Positions 1 through 5,341 of a stretch of 11,552 nt of DNA are shown one piece after another. The notes below the pieces were generated by a model, which was not told where the DNA came from, made no database searches, and saw only the letters and a program-made list of their open reading frames with translations. Made by a program: the position numbers and the translations under genes. The DNA comes from an uncultured Chloroflexota bacterium (GTDB lineage Bacteria > Chloroflexota > Limnocylindria > Limnocylindrales > CSP1-4). Position 1 is the stretch's first letter. Each line of letters starts with the position of its first letter. The stretch is taken from positions 1-11,552 of the forward strand of contig CAIYQJ010000125.1 in NCBI GenBank assembly GCA_903928275.1, read 5' to 3'.

Positions 1-45
1 CCCTGGTCGACCCGCGCGCCTGTGGACGGCGCCCCGGCGAAGTGG
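1..45. other. Window edge downstream of argG, no gene assignable
   Basis: These bases follow the argG stop codon on the minus strand. All three minus-strand frames stay open to the window edge, so the start of a further gene cannot be excluded; argH would be the usual next gene in an argRGH order. No ArgH N-terminal motif is visible in so short a stretch, and no hairpin followed by a T-run suggests a terminator. I assign nothing here. Confidence 0.5.
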
Positions 46-1335
46 TCAGCCGGCGCCCCCGGCAGGATCCGGGTCCGCGATGTCCGTCGGGAGGTCCGCG
101 AGCAGCGGCTCCGTCCACGACCAGGCCGCACCGTGGTGCTTGCCGACGGCGCCGTGGCGGGCCGCCTCGACGCGCAGCGGGAGGCCGAAGATCTCGATGA
201 AGCCGACGGCGGCCGCGTGGTCGAACGCGTCCTCCTTGTCGTACGTCGCGAGGCTCTTGTCGTAGAGCGAGAGGGGCGAGCGCCGGCCCACGACGATCGC
301 GCTGCCGTGGTCCAGTCGCATGCGGACGTCGCCGGAGACGACACGCTGGGAGGAGGCCGAGTAGCCGCGCAGGTCCCGGTGGAGGGCGCTGAACCACAGC
401 CCGTCATACGTGAGCTGGGCGAGCTCGTCCGCGACGATCCGATTGAAGCGCAGCGTGTCCTTCGTGAGCGTCAGGCCCTCGAGCGCCCGGTGCGCGCGGT
501 GGAGGATCGTCGCCGCGGGCGTCTCGTAGATCTCGCGGCTCTTGATCCCGACGAGCCGGTCCTCGACGTGGTCGATGCGGCCGATGCCGTGGACGCCGCC
601 GAGGTCGTTGAGGCGGGCGACGAGCGCGACGGGATCCGCCCTGTCGCCGTCGAGCGAGACGGGGATGCCGCCCTCGAATCCGATGACGATCTCGCTGGCC
701 GCCGGAGCGTCCTCTGCCGCCACAGTCCATTCGTATGCGTCGGGCGGTGGCGTCGCCCACGGGTCCTCGAGCACGCCGGTCTCGCACGAGCGACCCCAGA
801 TGTTCACGTCGATCGAGTACGGCGACGACTTCGTGATCGGGATCTCGATCCCGCGCTCGATGGCGTAGTCGATCTCCTGGTCGCGCGAGAGGCCCATGCC
901 GACGCGGAGCGGCGCCACGACCTCGAGGGCCGGGTCGAGCGCGTGCACCGCGACGTCGAAGCGGACCTGGTCGTTGCCCTTGCCGGTGGAGCCGTGGGCG
1001 ACGGCGTCCGCTCCCTCGCGGTTCGCGACCTCGACGAGGAGCTGCGCGATCAGGGGGCGTGCGAGCGCGGTGGCGAGCGGGTAGACGCCCTGGTAGAGCG
1101 CGCTGGCCTGGAGGTGGGGCCACACGAAGCTCGTGACGAACCGCTCCTTCGCGTCGACGACGTACGCCCGGCTCGCGCCCGCGCTCATCGCCCGCGCCTG
1201 TACGCCGTCGCGGAGCGACCCGCCGCCAACGTCGACGGTGAGCGTCACGACTTCGACGTCGTACTGCTCGCGCAGCCAGGCGACGGCGACGCTCGTGTCG
1301 AGCCCGCCCGAGTAGGCGAGGATGACCTTCTTCAT
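46..1335 (-). CDS. argG: Argininosuccinate synthase
   Basis: Joins citrulline and aspartate with ATP cleavage to AMP and pyrophosphate, giving argininosuccinate, the penultimate step of arginine synthesis in the cytoplasm. The 429-residue product opens with the ATP-pyrophosphatase loop AYSGGLDTSV (residues 7-16). It also has the family motifs HGSTGKGNDQVRF (114-126), SPYSIDVNIWGRSCETG (171-187) and GIKSREIYETPA (263-274). Family members are near 400 residues; the excess is a C-terminal tail after about residue 390, rich in Ala, Pro and Asp. The usual VGQG after the second strand reads VGGG (36-39) here, a small oddity. The ATG start is supported by GGAGG seven bases upstream and by a 4-nt ATGA overlap with the argR stop, implying translational coupling. 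It is the last visible gene of the arg operon. Confidence 0.97.
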   Translation of the reverse strand: MKKVILAYSGGLDTSVAVAWLREQYDVEVVTLTVDVGGGSLRDGVQARAMSAGASRAYVVDAKERFVTSFVWPHLQASALYQGVYPLATALARPLIAQLLVEVANREGADAVAHGSTGKGNDQVRFDVAVHALDPALEVVAPLRVGMGLSRDQEIDYAIERGIEIPITKSSPYSIDVNIWGRSCETGVLEDPWATPPPDAYEWTVAAEDAPAASEIVIGFEGGIPVSLDGDRADPVALVARLNDLGGVHGIGRIDHVEDRLVGIKSREIYETPAATILHRAHRALEGLTLTKDTLRFNRIVADELAQLTYDGLWFSALHRDLRGYSASSQRVVSGDVRMRLDHGSAIVVGRRSPLSLYDKSLATYDKEDAFDHAAAVGFIEIFGLPLRVEAARHGAVGKHHGAAWSWTEPLLADLPTDIADPDPAGGAG

Positions 1336-1907
1336 CTGCGAGCCTCCAGCTCCGCGGCACGCGTGACGGGGGCGCCGCTGCCCAGGATGGGGTGATCCGT
1401 CGGCGCCGTCGCGGGTCCCGCCGCGGCCGCCCCCTGCAGAGCGGTGAACCGGGCGCGCCAGCGCTCGAGCCGCGGCTCGTCGCCGAACAGGACGAGGAGC
1501 GTGTTGTCGCCCGCGAGGGTCCCCTCCTGCTCGTCGAGGTCCGACTGGTCGATGGCCTGGGCGATGACCGAGGCGGTCCCGGGCAGCGCCGTGAGGACGA
1601 GGGTGAGCCCGCTGCGGCCGATCCGGATCGGGATGTCCGCGACGATGCGGCGGAGGCGGTCGTCGAGGAGGACCGGCGGGCGCACGTCGCCGGAGACGTA
1701 CACGTGCCGTCCTTCGCGCGCGACCTTCGCGAGGCCGAGCTCTGCGATGTCCCGGCTCACGGTGGCCTGCGTGACCGCCAGCCCGCGGTCCCGGAGCTGC
1801 TCGACGAGCTCGTCCTGGCTGCCGACCGGCCCCGCGTCCACGATCTCGAGGATCGCGCGCTGCCGGAGGCGCTTGGCCCCGGGTGCGGCGGCGACGGCGG
1901 TCGTCAT
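1332..1907 (-). CDS. argR: Arginine repressor ArgR
   Basis: Hexameric arginine-sensing DNA-binding repressor. The N-terminal winged helix-turn-helix includes the recognition segment TQATVSRDIAELGLAKV (46-62), with the conserved Ser-Arg pair that reads ARG boxes. The C-terminal oligomerisation and arginine-binding domain runs from about residue 75 to 158, with GTASVIAQAID (110-120) and GTLAGDNT (129-136). In the classical E. coli and Bacillus proteins the latter motif is GDDT, so the second acidic residue is Asn135 here. At 191 residues it is longer than the usual 150-170, owing to an Ala/Pro-rich tail. The ATG lies one base after the argB stop (TGAGATG), and no strong ribosome site precedes it, so translation is probably coupled to argB. 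The likely target is the double ARG box upstream of argC, which would give autoregulation. Confidence 0.95.
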   Translation of the reverse strand: MTTAVAAAPGAKRLRQRAILEIVDAGPVGSQDELVEQLRDRGLAVTQATVSRDIAELGLAKVAREGRHVYVSGDVRPPVLLDDRLRRIVADIPIRIGRSGLTLVLTALPGTASVIAQAIDQSDLDEQEGTLAGDNTLLVLFGDEPRLERWRARFTALQGAAAAGPATAPTDHPILGSGAPVTRAAELEARR

Positions 1908-1908
1908 C

Positions 1909-2697
1909 TCAGGCGCCCGCGCTGGCGCCGGCCGAGCGGCCGACGATCCGGGTGCCGAACGTGGGGTCCTCGATCGCCCGGACGAGCGCGTCGGGAGCGG
2001 ATCCGTCGACGATCGCGGACTCGGACCCGGTCCCCACGGCCGCCGCGATCGCCGCGCGCACCTTCGGGATCATCCCGCCGGTGATGACCCCGGCGGCGAT
2101 GAGCTCCTCGGCCTCGGCGCTCCCGATCGTCGCGAGACGCTGCCGGTCCGCGCCCCGGACGCCGTCCACGTCGGTCATGAAGACCGTCTGTCGCACGCCG
2201 AGCCCGGCGGCGATCCCCGCGGTCGCGTCGTCCGCGTTCACGTTGCAGACGAGCCCGCCCTCGTCACGGGCGAGAGGCGCGACGACCGGGACCTGGCCGG
2301 AGACGAGCAGGGAGTCGAGGAGGTCCCGCCGCAGGTCCACGACCCGCGCCACGAGGCCCATCCCCTCGATCCGCTCGGCGACGAGCATGCCGCCGTCCAC
2401 CCCCGAGAGGCCCACGGCGTCCACGCCGAGGTCCCGCAGGCCGGCGACCAGCTCGCTGTTCACCACGCCGCGAAGGACGGCCGCGGCGACCTCGAGGGAC
2501 GCCGCGTCGGTGACACGGAGGCCGCCCTCGAACCGCGTGGGGACGCCGAGCCGCTCCAGCCACTCGCTGATCCGCTTGCCTCCCCCGTGCACGAGCACCA
2601 CCGGACGCCGCCGCGAGACCCGCGCGACCTCCTCGAGGACCTGCCGCTGTTCCGCGATCGTCGTGCCGCCGAGCTTGACGACGAGGATGTCGCTCAT
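1909..2697 (-). CDS. argB: N-acetylglutamate kinase
   Basis: Phosphorylates N-acetyl-L-glutamate with ATP, the second step of arginine synthesis. The 262-residue amino-acid-kinase fold shows VVKLGG (6-11, Lys8), VHGGGK (36-41), GLRVTD (59-64, Arg61), NVNADDATA (152-160), MTDVDGV (174-180) and GGMIPK (207-212, Lys212). It ends in FGTRIV, like the short E. coli type. The N-terminal helix of about 30-40 residues that characterises arginine-inhibited NAG kinases is absent, since the protein begins directly at the first beta strand. The frame continues open upstream to 3048, but that part lies inside argJ. The ATG at 2697 follows the argJ stop by 7 bases, with a GAGGGG ribosome site in that gap. 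A LysZ-type aminoadipate kinase is less likely given the arg operon and the GLRVTD substrate loop. Confidence 0.96.
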   Translation of the reverse strand: MSDILVVKLGGTTIAEQRQVLEEVARVSRRRPVVLVHGGGKRISEWLERLGVPTRFEGGLRVTDAASLEVAAAVLRGVVNSELVAGLRDLGVDAVGLSGVDGGMLVAERIEGMGLVARVVDLRRDLLDSLLVSGQVPVVAPLARDEGGLVCNVNADDATAGIAAGLGVRQTVFMTDVDGVRGADRQRLATIGSAEAEELIAAGVITGGMIPKVRAAIAAAVGTGSESAIVDGSAPDALVRAIEDPTFGTRIVGRSAGASAGA

Positions 2698-2704
2698 GAT
2701 CCCC

Positions 2705-4099
2705 TCACGTGGAGTACGCGCTGTTCTCGACGACATATGCCTCGGTGAGGTCGCAGCCGAACGCTTCGCCCGACCCGTCGCCGAGACCGAGATCCACGCG
2801 CACGAGCACTTCGGGCGCGTCCATGGCGGCGCTGACCACCGCCGGGTCGAACGGCAGCGGGACGCCCGCGAAGACGTCCGTCCCCGCGATCGCGATCCGC
2901 GTCCGGTCCGGGTCGCAGTGGACCGGGGAGCCGGCCCGGTCGCGCGCGGTCGCGGCGTCCATGCCGGCCGCCTCGAGGACCGCCGCATCGGCGAGGCGCG
3001 CGATCCCCGTGGCGGACGCGATGCGCCCCCAGTTCGGATCGCGGCCATGGACCGCGGCCTTCACGAGGCTGCTCGACACGACGCTCCGCGCCACCGCCCG
3101 CGCCTCGGCGTCGTCTCTCGCACCCGACACCTCGCAGACGATGAGCGTCGTCGCGCCCTCGCCGTCGGCGGCCTGCTGCCGCGCGAGGTCCCGGGCGACG
3201 GTCTCCACGGCCGCCTCGAGGCGCGTCTCCTCCTGCGAACCCGCCGCGGGGGCCGCGGTGCCAGCCGCGCCCGACGCGAGGAGGAAGACCGTGTCGTTCG
3301 TGCTCGTGTCGCCGTCCACGGTGAGCTGATCCCACGTGCGCGCGGCCACGCGCCGGAGGATGGCCCGCAGCGTCCCCGGGTCCGCCGCCGCGTCCGTCAG
3401 GACGATCGCGAGCATCGTCGCCATCCGCGGGTGGATCATCCCGACGCCCTTCGCGATCCCGCTGACCGTGACCGGGATCCCGCGGCCGGAGGCGTCGGGG
3501 AGCTCCAGGCGGATCGTCGCCCACTTGGGACGGGAATCGGTCGTCATGAGGGCGCGCGCCGCAGCCTCCAGGCCGGCCGCGTCGGCCGTGAGGCGCGGCA
3601 CGAGGGCGGCCACGCCGGCGACGACCACGGGGACGGGGAGTCGGGTCCCGATGAGGCCGGTCGAGAGCGCGAGCACCTCGGCCGGCGCGGAGCCGAGCGC
3701 CTGCCCCACCGCTGCGCAGATCGCCTCCTGGTCCACGTCGCCCGCGCGCCCGGTGGCGGCGTTCGCCGAGCCCGACGTGGCGACGATCGCGCGCGCGAGG
3801 CCGTAGCAGCCGTCGCCGGACGGCATCGAGGCCGCCAGGTTCGCCCGCGATCGCCGTACCGGCGCGGCGGCGAACGCGTTCGTCGTGAAGACCGCCGCCG
3901 CGGCGGCCGGCCGGCCGGTCGTCGCCACGATCGCGAGATCGGGCTTGCCCGAGCGCTTGATCCCGGCGGCCGATCCCCCGGCGAGGAACCCGGCCGGCAG
4001 CGCCGCGAAGCGCTCGGCCTCGGGCCGGTGCGGGGCGAGCCGACCGAGTGCCTCGAGCCGCGCGGCCGCTACGCTCGGGGCCCCCTCGCCGGACGTCAC
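2705..4099 (-). CDS. argJ: Bifunctional ornithine acetyltransferase / N-acetylglutamate synthase
   Basis: Moves the acetyl group from N-acetylornithine to glutamate, closing the acetyl cycle, so neither ArgE nor a large ArgA flux is needed. It is an Ntn-type autoprocessed enzyme. The cleavage site and nucleophile are seen in KGVGMIHPRMATML (217-230), predicted to split between Ala227 and Thr228. The oxyanion-hole Thr-Gly motif STGLIG is at 146-151, HGRDPNWGRI at 351-360, and the typical C-terminal ENSAYST ends the protein. From GTG 4099 the product is 464 residues against about 400 in most homologues; part of the excess is an N-terminal stretch of about 33 residues. GTG 4099 is chosen because it overlaps the argC stop as GTGA; a CTG near residue 34 is a weaker alternative. 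The gap to argB is 7 bases. Confidence 0.95.
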   Translation of the reverse strand: MTSGEGAPSVAAARLEALGRLAPHRPEAERFAALPAGFLAGGSAAGIKRSGKPDLAIVATTGRPAAAAAVFTTNAFAAAPVRRSRANLAASMPSGDGCYGLARAIVATSGSANAATGRAGDVDQEAICAAVGQALGSAPAEVLALSTGLIGTRLPVPVVVAGVAALVPRLTADAAGLEAAARALMTTDSRPKWATIRLELPDASGRGIPVTVSGIAKGVGMIHPRMATMLAIVLTDAAADPGTLRAILRRVAARTWDQLTVDGDTSTNDTVFLLASGAAGTAAPAAGSQEETRLEAAVETVARDLARQQAADGEGATTLIVCEVSGARDDAEARAVARSVVSSSLVKAAVHGRDPNWGRIASATGIARLADAAVLEAAGMDAATARDRAGSPVHCDPDRTRIAIAGTDVFAGVPLPFDPAVVSAAMDAPEVLVRVDLGLGDGSGEAFGCDLTEAYVVENSAYST

Positions 4100-5151
4100 G
4101 GGACGAGGGGGAGTCGGTCGAGCCCGGCCGTCTCCGGCAGCCCGAACAGGATGTTGAAGGCCTGCACGCCCTGCCCGGCGGCGCCCTTCACGAGGTTGTC
4201 GATGACGCCGATCGCGATGACGCGGCCGGTCCGCTCGTCGAGGCGCACGTGGACCCGGCACGTATTGCTGCCAAGGACGTGCTTCGTCGCCGGCGGCGCC
4301 TCGACAACCTGGACGAAAGGCTCATCCGTGTAGGCCTCGGCGTAGAGCGCATCGAGCTCCGCCTGCGTCACGGGGCGCGTCGGGCGGACGTGACACGCCG
4401 ACAGGATGCCGCGCGTCATCGGGATGAGGTGCGGCAGGAAGTCGACGCCGCGCGCACCGGGGTTCGCCGCCGCGTCTGCGAACGGTCCCGACGCGCCGAG
4501 CCACGCGAGCTCCTGCTCCATCTCCGCGACATGGCGGTGACCGCCCACGCCGTATGCCTTCACGCTCTCGTTCACCTCGCCGAACATGAGCTCCGCCTTC
4601 GGCTCGCGGCCGGCGCCGGAGACCCCGCTCTTCGCGTCGACGACCACGTCCGCGACGAGCCCGGCCCGCGCGAGCGGCGCGAGCGCGAGGATCGTCGCGG
4701 TGGGATAGCAGCCGGGCGAGCCGACGATCGCGACCCGTTCGCCCGCGAGCGCGCGCAGCTCGTCACGGTGGAGCTCGGGCATGCCGTACACGGCGGCGCC
4801 CAGCAGCTCCGGGTGCGGGTGCGCGAAGCCGTACCACCGCGGGTAGTCGGCCGCGTCCCGCAGGCGGAAGTCCGGCCCCAGGTCGATCACCGCCCGCCCA
4901 TCGGCCGTGAGCTCGGGCACGAGCGCCGCGGCGGCGGAGTGGGGGAGCGCGAGGAAGACGGCATCGCTGTCCGGGATGTCCGCGTCCACGACGTAGTCGG
5001 TGCCGTCGAGGTGGACATGCGTGACGCCCACGGGCTCCTGGCTCCGGCCGCGCGCCGTGAGGCCGACGATCTCGACGCCCGGATGGTCGTGGAGGATGCG
5101 GACGAGCTCCGCGCCCACGTACCCGGTGGCCCCGACGATCGCGACGCGCAC
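4096..5151 (-). CDS. argC: N-acetyl-gamma-glutamyl-phosphate reductase
   Basis: NADPH-dependent reduction of N-acetylglutamyl phosphate to the semialdehyde, the third step of arginine synthesis. The 351-residue protein starts at the Rossmann strand VRVAIVGATGYVGAEL, with the dinucleotide motif GATGYVG (7-13). The catalytic cysteine is Cys148 in GSPGCYPT (144-151), the HRH segment is at 205-207, and the C-terminal NLVKGAAGQ (319-327) is characteristic. The frame is open upstream to a GTG at 5265. GTG 5151 is preferred because GGAGG (5159-5163) lies seven bases upstream and the protein then begins where family members do; the 5265 codon has no ribosome site. It is the first gene of the arg operon and overlaps argJ by 4 nt. 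Transcription probably starts near 5306, leaving a leader of about 155 nt. Confidence 0.96.
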   Translation of the reverse strand: MRVAIVGATGYVGAELVRILHDHPGVEIVGLTARGRSQEPVGVTHVHLDGTDYVVDADIPDSDAVFLALPHSAAAALVPELTADGRAVIDLGPDFRLRDAADYPRWYGFAHPHPELLGAAVYGMPELHRDELRALAGERVAIVGSPGCYPTATILALAPLARAGLVADVVVDAKSGVSGAGREPKAELMFGEVNESVKAYGVGGHRHVAEMEQELAWLGASGPFADAAANPGARGVDFLPHLIPMTRGILSACHVRPTRPVTQAELDALYAEAYTDEPFVQVVEAPPATKHVLGSNTCRVHVRLDERTGRVIAIGVIDNLVKGAAGQGVQAFNILFGLPETAGLDRLPLVP

Positions 5152-5165
5152 GGGAGCGCCTCCGA

Positions 5166-5230
5166 CGCGGCCGTCCCGAGGGAGGGCGATGGGGCGGCGA
5201 TCCGGCGCGTCCGCCGCGTCCACGGCCGCG
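5166..5230 (-). promoter_or_regulatory. Long-range inverted repeat in the argC leader
   Basis: A perfect 9-bp inverted repeat (arms 5166-5174 and 5222-5230, 47-nt loop) lies in the leader between the promoter and the argC ribosome site GGAGG at 5159-5163. If folded in the RNA, its 3' arm would end three bases before the ribosome site, so it could influence argC translation. The base composition is so GC-rich that a repeat of this size is expected by chance reasonably often in a 150-nt region, so I hold this loosely. Confidence 0.2.
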
Positions 5231-5231
5231 C

Positions 5232-5303
5232 TCACGGGCGCGCCTGGCCTCTCACGGGGGGCCACCGTCGGGCGTTGGTCGGAGCGTGCTGGATCGCCGT
5301 CAT
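5232..5303 (-). other. Possible leader ORF upstream of argC
   Basis: An ATG about three bases after the predicted arg operon transcription start opens a frame of 23 codons ending in TGA, just before the 5' arm of the leader inverted repeat. It contains four arginine codons: CGA-CGG at codons 12-13, AGA at 18 and CGC at 22. There is no ribosome site, so translation would have to be leaderless. At this base composition three to four arginine codons are expected by chance in such a frame, so the arginine content is not evidence of attenuation by itself. No family resemblance is seen. Confidence 0.2.
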
Positions 5304-5306
5304 CGC

Positions 5307-5340
5307 CGCATGACTATACACACCCCTGCATAGTCATGCA
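5307..5340. promoter_or_regulatory. Tandem ARG boxes (ArgR operator) of the arg operon
   Basis: Two 14-bp palindromic elements, 5307-5320 and 5327-5340, agree at 12 of 14 positions when one is read on the opposite strand. The downstream-coordinate copy, TGCATAGTCATGCA, matches the TGAATAATTATTCA core of the E. coli ARG box at 10 of 14 positions. Centres are 20 bp apart, about two helical turns. As 18-bp boxes they would be separated by 2 bp, as known for paired ARG boxes. The two together form a perfect 10-bp inverted repeat (5308-5317 and 5330-5339). This is the most AT-rich spot in the region, directly upstream of argC and overlapping its promoter. With argR in the same operon, ArgR is the obvious ligand; binding itself is inferred. 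Confidence 0.8.
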
Positions 5341-5341
5341 A
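5313..5341 (-). promoter_or_regulatory. Sigma-70-type promoter of argCJBRG
   Basis: On the minus strand a -35-like TTGCAT (5336-5341) and a -10 TATAGT (5313-5318) are separated by exactly 17 bp. The -10 matches TATAAT at 5 of 6 positions; the -35 matches the TTG half only. The -35 lies in one ARG box and the -10 in the other, so bound ArgR would block polymerase. The first base of transcription would be near 5306. The -35 lies within the last codons and stop of the ABC exporter gene, so some read-through from the upstream unit is also possible. Confidence 0.65.

Noticed and set aside
1..48. Start of argH at a CTG overlapping the argG stop
   Set aside because: The frame is open to the edge but too short to show any ArgH motif, and CTG is a rare start. 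It cannot be supported from this window.
2698..3048. N-terminal extension of argB up to 3048
   Set aside because: The extension lies inside argJ in another frame and is Arg/Ser-rich. The family start, ribosome site and gap all fit ATG 2697.
22..4333. Long open frames on the plus strand opposite argG, argR, argB and argJ
   Set aside because: They translate to Arg/Ala/Asp-rich sequence with no domain motif and lie wholly antisense to well-recognised genes. GC-rich third positions on the minus strand remove stops from the opposite frames.
5152..5265. argC start at GTG 5265 giving 38 extra residues
   Set aside because: No ribosome site is present there and the extra residues are unlike the family. 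GTG 5151 has GGAGG at seven bases and begins at the Rossmann strand.
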